Shown: piece by piece, positions 1 to 8,887 of the stretch
Position numbering within the stretch: position 1 is the first letter of the stretch
How the letters are laid out: every line of letters starts with the position of its first letter
From: Phoronis ovalis
Taxonomy: Eukaryota > Phoronida > Phoronidae
Length of the DNA: 14,049 bases
Assembly: GCA_028565635.1 (NCBI GenBank)
Contig: JAOXYB010060501.1
Span: 5,112 to 19,160 of the forward strand
Direction: 5' to 3'
The notes under the pieces: generated by a model
Told to the model about the DNA's origin: nothing
Seen by the model: the letters and a program-made list of their open reading frames with translations, nothing else
Databases searched by the model: none
Translations under genes and position numbers: made by a program

Positions 1-110
1 CTAGAGGGCGATTATCAGAGAAAATACGGTATGAGATATATTGACATTGTATTTTTATTCACATTAAATTATTTATTTACAAATGAAATGTATTTATAGA
101 TATGACACCG

Positions 111-150
111 GATATAACAAAGGTTGCGAAATTGTGAACAATCAGTCCGG
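111..150. repeat. Diverged third copy of the 927-1015 hairpin arm
   Basis: The segment GATATaACAAAGGTTGcGAA continues as ATTGTG and matches the 982-1007 arm at about 24 of 26 positions, in the same orientation. A CCGG lies on both sides here (109-112 and 147-150), as CCGG also ends the hairpin arms. This suggests a dispersed repeat family or a terminal repeat of a larger element spanning about 109-1015. Confidence 0.6.
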
Positions 151-926
151 CGGATTCTATATTTTATATTCAAATATTTAGACTAAACTTTCGAAGAAAT
201 TTTTTATATCGATATTTCGTACCGGCGTATATACAGTCTGTCATTTATTTTATTGCTGATTATATTAGAATATCTGGTTAATAAAGCGAGAAAGCTGCTT
301 ATATGAAAATTAATTCAAGCTCTACTTTGCGAAAAATCAACTCGCAAAAGTCAAAACGTTATATCTTGGTATTTGAAAGCGTATTTATTTGAATTTTTGA
401 AATATTGGATTTTGGAATAGAAATATCTGGCTTGGTCCTGATTAGTTTTTACTTGTTAAAAATAGGCTGACAACAGGTGTCTCGGTGTCTCTCCATATTT
501 CTATTGCCTCAGATCATAACCTTAGGCTGAGACGGTCTGAACAACCAATCCGTCAAAATACATATAAAATAAGTGAAAAGACAATTATACCTCTGCGCGC
601 GTAGCCTTTGTCACGGATTAGTAGAAAATAATTGATATGTACAGTTACTCGAATCAGAAAAAACGACAAAAATACGCCACTTTCATTGCACATTTTGCCA
701 TCATAATATCAACCAGTAAAAATCAGTCCTGGGAACGCACCTTTTTTTAGGACAACATGAAATGTATGCTCAACAGCCTTGACCTGCGATTGTGCGCGGG
801 ATTGTGCGGCAAATAGAACCTGATACTGCATGGGGGATCGAGACGATTTAAGCTTTGCTCAAATCGGAGTAAGTTAGGCTGCAGCCCGATAATAAATAAT
901 AGTACACGACATGTTTCGCTCTGATA
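151..926. other. No gene seen
   Basis: AT-rich sequence between the two copies of the CCGGATAT/ACAAAGGTTG repeat. It could be the interior of a non-autonomous element bounded by those copies, but no transposase-like frame is present. Confidence 0.5.
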
Positions 927-1015
927 TCCGGATATTTCACAATTTCTCAACCTTTGTCACATCTCTGTGTCACATAGAGATATCACAAAGGTTGAGAAAT
1001 TGTGTAATATCCGGA
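927..1015. repeat. Near-perfect hairpin, two 44-nt inverted arms with 1-nt loop
   Basis: Arms 927-970 and 972-1015 are reverse complements at 40 of 44 positions, with a single base between them. The outer ends are TCCGGATATT and AATATCCGGA, and the core CACAATTTCTCAACCTTTGT is identical over 20 bases. Such foldbacks usually come from miniature inverted-repeat elements or from head-to-head joining of two repeat copies. Transcribed, it would form one long RNA hairpin. No target-site duplication was identified. Confidence 0.85.
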
Positions 1016-2001
1016 CTGTACATGTGTCATAGCTATACAATACGTATTTGTAATTCATTTTTTTGTAAACATATCTGTTGCGCGTTCCATGAAGTACCAG
1101 TGGTACCGACCATATCAATAATTTAATATGACTCATGTTATCTAATAAAAGAGTGCACACTACACTAAAGGTACATGTTTACTATTTTGACATACCAAAA
1201 CATACACGTATAATCCATATTTTTAACCTTTTGTATTTGCGCATTACCGTAAACCTTTCATTAGACATCATCAACTATATTTTTTTTCTTAAATAAGTTG
1301 TTGTGTATAACGTTGTTTGGATCCATTTATATCAATTTTTGCTGAACGTATTGAATCATATAAATTTAACGACGAAAAGTCCATACTGGTGTTTCAGCTC
1401 TATTTATTTATAGCTTTGCAATGTGATGAGTAAATCCGGAGTTATTCAGCTGTTCAGATTATAACCATATCTACATTTATAAGATCGGGGGTCCGACTAG
1501 TGGATTGTAAAAAAAAACATGTAAAAGGGTTATTTTTAAAAACAAAGCTTGTTAACTTGCGTAACGCGGTTAGAATTAATTTTTCGATCAAATGTACTAA
1601 AAGGGTGCCATGTTTAAATATCTGCACGCGTTCAAAATGATTCATTTAATTACCCGAGTATTTTAATTCCTATACAGCCCAGATGAAAATGGTATCTAAA
1701 ATGTTTAAGTGAAAAGGGGTCAAAATTTAAAAATGGAAAATCGCATTTAGGGGCAATACATGAGTACCCCGGGCAAAATTGTAGACATCGGGAAATGTTT
1801 CGAATGATACCGTTGTGATCCCAGTTAAATGGAATTGGTGATTATTAGAAAGTGTCACCATGCAATGGTTACTACTTAAAAATGATTGAAAAGGTAAAGG
1901 AAATAATAACAACGATCAACTAAGTAAAACACACAAATTAGGCGTTCCAAGGTACTATTAGAAATATAGGTTATATACACCGTACGCGTATGCATACATG
2001 T
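1016..2001. other. No gene seen
   Basis: The stretch is AT-rich with frequent stops in all frames. The few open frames of about 60 codons show no recognisable protein features. Confidence 0.6.
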
Positions 2002-2310
2002 TCACCAATGAGTAGGCAGGCACAATGATGAGGCGAACATCCGGGGGTAATCTGGCTGAAGTGGATCAAAATGTATGCTTATAACATAGTTACAAGTAAA
2101 AGTATAGTAGTCCGGTTTACAGTTCAATTTGCAGTTCCATTTATGGGAGCAAGGATATGTACCAGGTCCCTCCATACAACCCCCCCCGTTCCCATGACTC
2201 AAGTCCTGTTTTCCTGGAGGGGCTTCTTGAGGTGGAGATGTGACGCTAAGAGTAAATTTTTTGTAGTAGCTCTTTACAGATATACTAATTTCAAACCATA
2301 TCCCGAAATT
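2002..2310 (-). other. Unrecognised cysteine-containing open frame, minus strand
   Basis: Reading leftward from 2310, the frame is open for 102 codons to a TGA at 2002-2004. Only the last 66 codons follow a methionine. It contains the pattern C-x8-C-x5-C-x3-C-x8-C (GGGCMEGPGTYPC, then KWNCKLNC) after a proline-rich stretch (SPPQEAPPGKQ). The mix of residues looks more protein-like than the other chance frames here, but I recognise no family. The plus strand is also open across the region, so chance is a real possibility. It could be one exon of an unidentified minus-strand secreted protein. Confidence 0.25.
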
Positions 2311-3132
2311 TCAAGGTTATTTAATATTCAAAATGCCGTTATTTGTTTTGTGAGATATTGTGCAATATTTTCTGTAAAAAATAGACCACAAATATAACTA
2401 GTTTCCAAAGGAGTTCATGACTAGGCCTCAAAAACGTATTCCCAAAATATACCACACCAAAAGGTGCCCAAAGTACACCAAAGTTCATCAAAATGGTACA
2501 CTTAGCAAGCGACACGTCCGCGTCAGCTCCATACACTAAGAGATCCGAGACTTTTTTTAAATCTTGCAAAACACATGACCCGCCACATAAACAGAGTACA
2601 AAACACTGAAAATGTATTTTAACTGGGTTATTGTGTAGCATCACTCTGTTTGTGTCAGGGTTTGTGTAGAGGATCAAGTGTTTGTGTGGTGCATGGTTTA
2701 CGTTGGACAGAAATGGAAGGTTGACCTGCAGGCCGTTTATTCTCTTAACTACAGAAATAAATTATTAGATACCATAGCCTATATATAATAAAGTGACAAA
2801 ATCGAATTGCCTTCAATTGAAGTTTGGCACATGTTCCTTATAGTACATGGTGATTGTAACATTTTAAGACTTACATATTAACACGTCCCCATGCCCTTCC
2901 ACCAAATATTTTCAGAAGGGAAATTGGATAAGTATTCTATACTGATCGAGTGAGTGTGATTTCTTAGCTCTGGTCCCTATTACCAGCAACACTATTTTTC
3001 CTGCTTGCAGATGCCATATATCTAAAGTGTCTCATGTATAATTTACAACTGCAATGCTGGAACAAGAATTTCCATTCACCAACAACAAAATATAATGCAT
3101 TTCTGATTTCTTTTTTTTTTTTTCCTATATAG
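2311..3132. other. No gene seen before P450 block 1
   Basis: A minus-strand frame of 112 codons (2339-2677) is open but resembles nothing known to me and has low-complexity hydrophobic stretches. I looked here for the missing P450 N-terminal exons (hydrophobic anchor, proline-rich hinge) and did not find them. The last 25 bases are the polypyrimidine tract of block 1. Confidence 0.55.
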
Positions 3133-3185
3133 GGATTGCTTAAGCCTTTTCATAAATGGTACAAGCAGTACGGGAGAGTATTTGG
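3133..3185 (+). pseudogene. P450 relic block 1 (KWYKQYGRVFG)
   Basis: This 53-nt exon-like block follows a strong polypyrimidine tract (3108-3124) and an AG at 3131-3132, and ends at the donor GTGAGT at 3186. It reads GLLKPFHKWYKQYGRVFG with the last glycine codon split after two bases. Clan-3 P450s have a K-x-YGxVxG segment here, and vertebrate CYP3A genes have an exon boundary at the same glycine. From memory the CYP3A exon 3 is also 53 bp. Nothing in this block is damaged. Confidence 0.8.
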
Positions 3186-3380
3186 GTGAGTTTGTGTCAA
3201 TTACTGTTTCTTGTATTTTGTGCTCAGTAATGTTTGTAAGATATATCCATGGCACAAATTAAGTGATGAATGAATTTTTTTACTGCAGGTTATATCTGAA
3301 TTGTATTTCAATGCACATTTAATTCGTCGGTTTTAAATACATTGAGGCATTCCATTACTTAAGTATCTTTCATTACTAAG

Positions 3381-3479
3381 TACTTTGAGGTCCAACTCCT
3401 GTCGTGGTACGTGTTGTCAGAGCCTGAAGTAATAACGAACATACTGGTGACAGACTTTAATAACTTCAGACAAAGAAAG
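3381..3479 (+). pseudogene. P450 relic block 2 (VLSEPEVI...TDFNNF)
   Basis: After an AG at 3379-3380 the block reads YFEVQLLSWYVLSEPEVI and continues to DFNNFRQRK, ending at a donor GTGTGT at 3480. The SEPExI and DFxxF pieces are typical of this part of clan-3 P450s. The preceding block ends after two codon bases, so one base should open this block. None is present: splicing as written gives a stop-containing frame. The block is 99 nt where I recall CYP3A exon 4 as 100, which fits a one-base loss at the 5' edge. Confidence 0.78.
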
Positions 3480-3989
3480 GTGTGTTTAAGACATTTCAGT
3501 CAACAGTGTTTGCAATTATATAAGTCAATAACTTATTGATGTTACAGCTGTGCTGGTCTACCTTTACTATGAAATGTTCTTAAGTTCATTACCTAACTGA
3601 GGAACTACATTACACAACTTCCTTACATAACTGACCAACTTCCTAAAAATGTTCCAAGTTGACTTGAACTGGCTATTGTTGTTAGTCATATTTATGTCCT
3701 GTTGTTAATATAATCAGCATGTGGTCATACAGGTTTGCAACATACTTTATACCACCTATGGTTTGTACAAAGCTCGCAAATAGGTAGCACAGTTACATAA
3801 TTGGTAACAAAATGTGAGCATTTATAGACCATGCTGAGAAGGTATTACCTACAAGCTAATAGACTCTTTTACATAATCTCACCTCAAATGGCAGAGACAA
3901 GTTGTGTTGAATGGCAATTAGCAATAGTATATGTTTAGGAACAACAACAGTCAGTCCAAGTTAGCTAGGAATATTTTTATTCATTGCTT

Positions 3990-4610
3990 TGGGACTTTTT
4001 TACCTCAAAATGTCCCCCTTGACCTCTTGATGGCCTCCAGATGCTTAAAAATCTGCTTTCTGAAAAGTTTACCATTTTGTGATTTGAATTATTGATCTCT
4101 AGATGATCTTTTGACCTCAGGGTAAACTTTCCCGACTCTGAGACTGTCATGTCAAGTTACACGTTACGACTTGCTACATGTTTCTTAAAATAAATTTCAC
4201 CTTTTAATATCTAAATGTGCTCAAAGATCATCAAAATCACTTTCATAGACTAATATCATAATTTTGGAACATTTCGACCAATTTTATACTTGACCTCCAA
4301 ATGACCTTTTGACATCGCGGTCAGCAATGGTCTACCTTAGAGATGTCACACTTCAAGTACTATGTCCATCACTGTAACCGCCTTTGAGATATATCTTAGA
4401 GAAAATCGTAGGTCAATAAATTAATTGAAAAGATGCCACAAAATATATAAATCTCCTTTTAGTACCGAAACATTCTCAAAGGTCATCAAAATAACTTTGT
4501 TGTAATGATACTGTCATTTTTGATCATTTTGAGCAATTTTAGAAATTTGATCTTGGACCTCAAAATCAACAATGGTCCACCCCAGGGATGTCACACTTCA
4601 ACTATAATAG
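3990..4610. repeat. Degenerate tandem repeat with TGACCT-type direct repeats
   Basis: Two similar units lie about 250 bases apart. CTCAAAGATCATCAAAATCA (4220) recurs as CTCAAAGGTCATCAAAATAA (4475), and GATGTCACACTTCAA recurs near 4342 and 4587. Older partial units precede them near 4020 and 4093. Each of the first three carries two TGACCT-like hexamers spaced by five bases. The array fills much of the intron between P450 blocks 2 and 3. It looks like a dispersed repeat decayed in place; no coding frame runs through it. Confidence 0.75.
4291..4307 (-). promoter_or_regulatory. Exact DR5 motif (AGGTCA-N5-AGGTCA), retinoic-acid-response-element type
   Basis: TGACCT-CCAAA-TGACCT is, on the minus strand, two perfect AGGTCA half-sites in direct repeat with five bases between. 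That is the classic arrangement bound by RAR/RXR nuclear receptors in animals that have them. It sits within the repeat array in a P450-relic intron. Whether it is bound or merely a repeat motif is unknown. Confidence 0.4.
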
Positions 4611-4752
4611 AAGAAAAAGAAGAATATGCAATATAAATATCTTGGACTTTTACCATTGATTGGCAATGAATCCATCATAATTGTCACATATATATTTTTT
4701 AACTATCACAAATTAGCAGAAGCGCTGCTTTTAGGCAGATTTAACGTGCTAG

Positions 4753-4900
4753 TTTAGTTTATTATGGACTGACTGTGACAGCTATCTGAATAAAGTGACT
4801 GAAGGTCTGTTTGTTGCTAGAGAACATAGATGGAGATGGTTGCCGCGGGGGGTTGCGGCCACTATTAACACCTGTATTTACTGCAAACAAAGTAAAACAG
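4753..4900 (+). pseudogene. P450 relic block 3, C-helix exon with 13-nt insertion
   Basis: The block reads EGLFVAREHRWRW in one frame and LRPLLTPVFTANKVKQ in another, ending at the donor GTTAGT at 4901. The change of frame is explained by 13 extra bases at 4840-4852, flanked by similar GGTTGC words (4838-4843 and 4851-4856). Without those bases the two parts join as WRWLR, the W-x-x-x-R C-helix motif that contacts haem propionate in P450s. The 5' edge is uncertain. An AG at 4751-4752 keeps phase with block 2; an AG at 4780-4781 gives a length closer to the family but is out of phase. Confidence 0.78.
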
Positions 4901-5245
4901 GTTAGTTTCCTTGATTATTAGAATAATTAAGTGAACTAGTTTCATCTTACTGTTGCAAAAGGACTATGAAACTTATAATAGTTAGAGCTCATTATTTTAA
5001 TTTGCTGTTAATACTCAAATATGATTCAATTGTTATTGTTTTCCAGAAGGATGACACAGCAACAATTAGATATATATTGTATAACCATGTAAATTGTATA
5101 ATCAGGTTTACCCCCACATTTTCAGAATATTTGGAAACAGTTGCTAGGTATTTTGAACACAAGGTATGTATTATACATTACTTACTGATCATAGCTCCAC
5201 GACTATGTGGCAACAGTACTATCAATTTCATGATTCATGTTTTAG

Positions 5246-5318
5246 ATGTCACCCTCAATTACCTCGAGGAAGTTATGGAGGAGCTATGCAATACAGGCAA
5301 AGCAGTTGATGTGCACAA
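5246..5318 (+). pseudogene. P450 relic block 4 (YLEEVMEELCNTGKAVDVHK)
   Basis: An AG at 5244-5245 precedes ATGTCACC, which joined to block 3 reads QMSP. The clear family-like string NYLEEVMEELCNTGKAVDVH follows in a different frame. One missing base in the proline codon near 5252-5254 explains the switch. The donor GTATGT at 5319 splits the last lysine codon after two bases, and block 5 supplies the third. At 73 nt the block is short: I recall 89 for CYP3A exon 6. Confidence 0.75.
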
Positions 5319-5701
5319 GTATGTATTCATCTAGACTGGACTCAGTGTGAATAAAGTTTTTGTTAAATGTAGTGCATGCTTTTTTTCACATACTGTATCT
5401 AATATAAAACCTTATATAATAAGTTCTTTTTAGCTTGTACCCAAATCTGCACTCTGACTCGTCTTCCTAAATCTGTTACATGTCAATGTGTGTACACACT
5501 TTTCCTTGGCAGTATTACTTTGCTACAATATGTATTGTGCATATTTTACTGTTGCCTGCTTAGTTTAAATCTATAACAGCTGTCAATTTTGTGACATTGT
5601 ATAATTTCAAATGGCATACCTTGATATGGTATTTTGAGAAATATACCACAAAATGTTTAGTTTGTGCAAGAATTGAAGATTTTAATATGGAAGCATTTCA
5701 G

Positions 5702-5849
5702 ACTGTTCCAAGGTTTAACTTTAGATGTGATTGGTAAAGTAGCATTCGGATTCCAGACTGATTGTTTGAGAGACCCCAATGATAGGCTGCTTGTTAAATC
5801 CAGTAGCTGTTCAGGATCTATGGGTTATCTATTTTCCACGTCCTAGCAA
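5702..5849 (+). pseudogene. P450 relic block 5 (LDVIGKVAFGFQTDCLRDPND)
   Basis: The acceptor AG at 5700-5701 and the donor GTAAGT at 5850 bound 148 nt. It reads LFQGLTLDVIGKVAFGF and on to RDPNDRLLVKSS, a signature-like stretch of clan-3 P450s (D-V-I plus AFG). After about 5791 the frame meets a TAG at 5844, while the next frame reads LFRIYGLSIFHVLA and continues correctly into block 6. One missing base near 5792-5800 accounts for this. I recall CYP3A exon 7 as 149 bp, one base more than here. Confidence 0.83.
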
Positions 5850-6074
5850 GTAAGTTTTAGCTGACCAAAAGCTAGTGCCTATTTACAGAAGCATTAAAGG
5901 ACATCAACGAAATTTTGTTTTGCAAATAGAAGATTTTTTTTATCTTGGGGTCCTAAATTTTCATCATGGTGGAGGTTTGCACCCTACTGAGTGACATTCT
6001 AGTTGTTTTGGTTTTTAATTTACACACCATGCAGGCAACTTCTCATAATATAATAGCCTCGATTTTTGTGAACC

Positions 6075-6357
6075 TAGACTTGCTCAAGTCCTTCTGGACT
6101 ATTTTTGTTATTATTTAATTGATTACTATTACATTATATATCTTTGATGTGCATAAAACACCCGAATTACAAAAATTCGTGTTTTTATATATTTCCTGTT
6201 TTCTATATGTACCCGGTGTTTGCCGTCCAGAATGATAGTAAAAAAAATATTTTTCGCAAGATAATTAAAAACACTGATGTAAAAGACATAAAAAAGAGAA
6301 ATAAACTTAAATTTTTTATTTATTTTTTTAAAGTCCACAAGGACTTGAGCAAGTCTA
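6075..6357. repeat. 26-nt inverted repeat flanking 231 nt (possible MITE relic)
   Basis: The arms at 6075-6100 and 6332-6357 are reverse complements at 25 of 26 positions. Each contains GACTTG-N2-CAAGTC, a palindrome in itself. The enclosed sequence is very AT-rich with no convincing gene. The element lies in the intron between P450 blocks 5 and 6. It could be a miniature inverted-repeat transposon or two insertions of a palindromic repeat. No clear flanking duplication was seen. Confidence 0.6.
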
Positions 6358-6593
6358 TTGTGAACCGTACCTGGCAACAGTTGTTAGTGAGTCAGTATGA
6401 CATGTATTATTTGCATGGACAATTTAATCGCGAAATAGAATATGGTGAATTCATGTGGTTAAAACCATAAAATAATGTATTAAAGGATATTAGTTTAGCT
6501 GTTATACATAAAAAGCAATTATTATTTTATTTGTTATGATCTGGCATTTTGCATTTTCATTATTTTTACACATACTGTTGTCGAAACTTTTAG

Positions 6594-6721
6594 TATTGTT
6601 GCCGTGGTTGGATAGATTGCTGTTTTATCTAAGAGAGTATGTTTTTGCGTCGATGTATAAACATTTACTTGATGACCTGCTGGCTGATTTTAGGCAAGTT
6701 ATGAAGCTCAAGAAACAAGAG
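6594..6721 (+). pseudogene. P450 relic block 6 (LLPWLDRLLFYLREYVF)
   Basis: An AG at 6592-6593 opens a frame that joins block 5 as HVLAILLPWL and continues through YLREYVFASMYKHLLDDLLA to VMKLKKQE. This matches the F-G region of CYP3-like proteins, where LPWL corresponds to the usual FPFL or FPWL. The 128-nt length equals my recollection of CYP3A exon 8, but the bases that follow are AAAACG, not GT. The donor is therefore lost or the true exon end differs. The frame runs on to a TAA at 6749-6751 without further P450-like residues. Confidence 0.78.
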
Positions 6722-7319
6722 AAAACGTTTTTTTTTTATTTCACAAATTAAATAGTAAAGCTGGTTACAAATTTCTGAACTTTTACAATGTGTTAATAGT
6801 CCGTTAAAACACAACTAGATCTTTTACCTTATATACATGTACCTAGATGAAATGTTCATATTTATTTATTAAAATACAAACATTCCAATTGATATATATA
6901 GTTAATAATAATATTTGAAGTCTAATTTGTTCTACGTGTACTCTTTAGAATAATAACTGTTCAGCAAATTCAGTTTATGGCGATTCCAAAATAAAAATGC
7001 ATCCTCTATGCACCAAAAAATAAAAAATTGCTATTTCTCATTATTACCTGACCCTAACTGCCCAAAAATAAATGCGGACTATCATAGCATATATGAAGTC
7101 AGCCTATCCTGCTCAGATGTGCAATGAAGTTGATTGTATATGATATAATGGGTTGAGTACGGCTATTAATTTTTCTAAGCCTGGCCCGGCGAGGGCCCCA
7201 GAAGCTATAATATTGATGTTACGTGGGACAATTTTTGGTTTTTCCTTGCACCCCTGGGATAATTTCTGACCAGTCCCTAAGTTTATGCCGGGCTGATTTT
7301 CATCTGATGGCTGAACAAT

Positions 7320-7500
7320 ATACACTTTTTACGCATCTGATGGTGAAAAACACCAGCCCTTTTTACGCGTCTGTAACTCGGGTTGAAAACAACACCCTAT
7401 TGGCCAATATTTAGCTAAATATATACCCTTAACGCGGGACGCGCGTTACGCGCTTGGTTGGAAAAAATTGCCCTTTTCGCGTGATTTTTCGTTCGCGCAT
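7320..7500. repeat. Degenerate CpG-containing short tandem repeat
   Basis: The words CTTTTTACGCATCTG (7326) and CTTTTTACGCGTCTG (7360) begin successive units of about 34-40 bases, each followed by a GTTGAAAA or GGTGAAAA and an ACACC word. A looser third unit (CCCTTAACGCG near 7427, GGTTGGAAAA near 7455, CCCTTTTCGCG near 7471) follows. The stretch 7433-7500 is unusually rich in CG for this locus. It appears to be a decayed satellite-like or dispersed repeat. Confidence 0.5.
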
Positions 7501-8887
7501 GTGGACCCAGCATTTGACCCATTTGCCCCCCCCCGGGGTCCTAACCAATTAACTTTTGTGTAAATTCTAAGAACAGACCAACTGGTGGAATTAATGATGT
7601 AACAACTGGGTAACCTTCTAAGCCTGGATGTAATCCCCTCAATTTTTGATAAAAATGACATTTTCATATTGTGATTTCTCTCACTTTGTCCGAAATTATA
7701 TTCACCTCCAAAGAGAGATGTCCCTATGGCTGTCCAGGGGCTAAAAGAAAAAGAAAAAAAAATGCTCATTAATACGCACGGCGGAGCTATATTGCATATG
7801 CAATTGTTACCAGGCTGCAATCGGCTATCTAATACCATTTATGTAATAAAATTTTAACAGATTTTTCCAAGTGACTCCACTAAGTAGTTTGAGCGAACAG
7901 TTGGTACTTTTAAATTACCTTCTGAAAAACGTTCTGACTATTGGTATTCTAAAGAATAAAGAGGGTGACTGTTAGTTGCATTTTGTATCTCACAAGACAA
8001 CTGAAAAGCAGTTAGATCACCCAGGGAGGCACTTAACAAAAAAATATGGTGGGGATGTGAGACCCCAGGTAAAAAATCCATAACCCATTGAACTAAAAAT
8101 AAATTGCTTTCAAAAAACATGCTCCATGATAATTTTTTTGCGAAAACCTTATCCTATGGTAAAAAAATATTCTCGAAAAGTCATTCTTAAAGTAACAATA
8201 AAAGCGGAGTAACTGTTCGTCTGGCGAGTTTATGATGGATATTATCAACAGATAAAATATTCAAGAAATGCACCATTGGTAATAATAAGTATTTATTGAA
8301 GATATAAACCCAATCGTAAAACAAATTTTGCAAAAAAACACCCCCATGTTAAAATTGTCAAATCTAGGATATAAAACTCTGATAACAAAAATATACAGTG
8401 GTAAAATTTTGGCTGAAAAATTGGGGCGGCACTATACAATCACTTTGAATGAGAGCACTTTCCTGGACAGTTTACCAAGGAGTAGGACATGTGTTCATTA
8501 ATTTCCTATAGGAAGCCATAAAATTTCACCTATTGGAGCATGTTACTCCCCGAAAAATTGTCGAAAATCTTTTCGAAAGAATGCCCCGGAGCGAACTTTC
8601 GGTGCTTTTTTATTATATTATAATCAAATTGGAAAATTACCAGAAGCACTTATTTTAGAATTATTTTCCCAGAAGTTTCGCTTTTTTTCGCATTCTTTTC
8701 GCAACTATTTTGATTCAGATAGTGAGCACTGAAAGTTGATAATTGCTTCAAACATGCATGCTTGGCCGTTAAAAGAGCCGTGCGGCTTTTAAATTACCTG
8801 TCTGGCTACAATAGCTTATTTTAGTCATAAAGATGATCATGACGCATTTTTATTAAAGTTGCACATTTGCTTTCCTGGATACAACCA
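7501..8887. other. No gene seen between CpG repeat and inverted repeat
   Basis: A run of nine C residues (7527-7535) and A-rich tracts near 7744 are present. The minus-strand frame at 7446-7838 (130 codons) runs through repeat-like sequence and has no recognisable motif. The expected C-terminal P450 exons were sought and not found. Confidence 0.55.

Larger units (their letters stand above)
3133..6721 (+). pseudogene. Cytochrome P450 clan-3 (CYP3/thromboxane-synthase-like) gene relic, six exon blocks
   Basis: Six plus-strand blocks read in order as the N-terminal half of a microsomal P450, the haem monooxygenase that oxidises lipids or xenobiotics at the endoplasmic reticulum. Blocks: 3133-3185, 3381-3479, about 4753-4900, 5246-5318, 5702-5849 and 6594-6721. 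Recognisable strings include KWYKQYGRVFG, VLSEPEVI, LRPLLTPVFT, LDVIGKVAFGFQTD and LLADFRQVMKLKKQ. Two joins keep frame across introns: 5318/5702 (VDVHK to LFQGL) and 5849/6594 (FHVLA to ILLPW). The frame breaks at the start of block 2, inside block 3 (a 13-nt excess), near the start of block 4 and inside block 5. No N-terminal anchor exon, I-helix AGxDT, ExxR or haem-cysteine motif was found in the window. Introns are retained, so this is a decayed duplicate rather than a processed copy. Alternative: a live gene damaged by assembly indels, made less likely by the missing C-terminal exons and by the clean cadherin exon nearby. Confidence 0.82.

Noticed and set aside
2339-2677. 112-codon minus-strand frame
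   Set aside because: No family resemblance that I can defend, and no convincing splice or start context.
4966-5334. Continuous plus-strand frame as a stand-alone 122-residue protein
   Set aside because: Only its 3' part (from about 5246) is P450-like. The upstream part reads through intron sequence and the end reads through the donor at 5319.
6144-6470. 108-codon plus-strand frame
   Set aside because: It runs through the 6332-6357 inverted-repeat arm and A/T-rich tracts. The residues (K, F, Y, I runs) reflect base composition, and no motif is visible.
7446-7838. 130-codon minus-strand frame
   Set aside because: It crosses the CpG repeat and a poly-C tract and shows no recognisable domain. 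It is better explained by locally GC-richer repeat sequence having fewer stops.
8755-8800. Small hairpin AAAAGAGCCG-TG-CGGCTTTT, considered as a histone-type 3' stem-loop
   Set aside because: The sequence does not match the histone stem-loop consensus and no histone gene is nearby.
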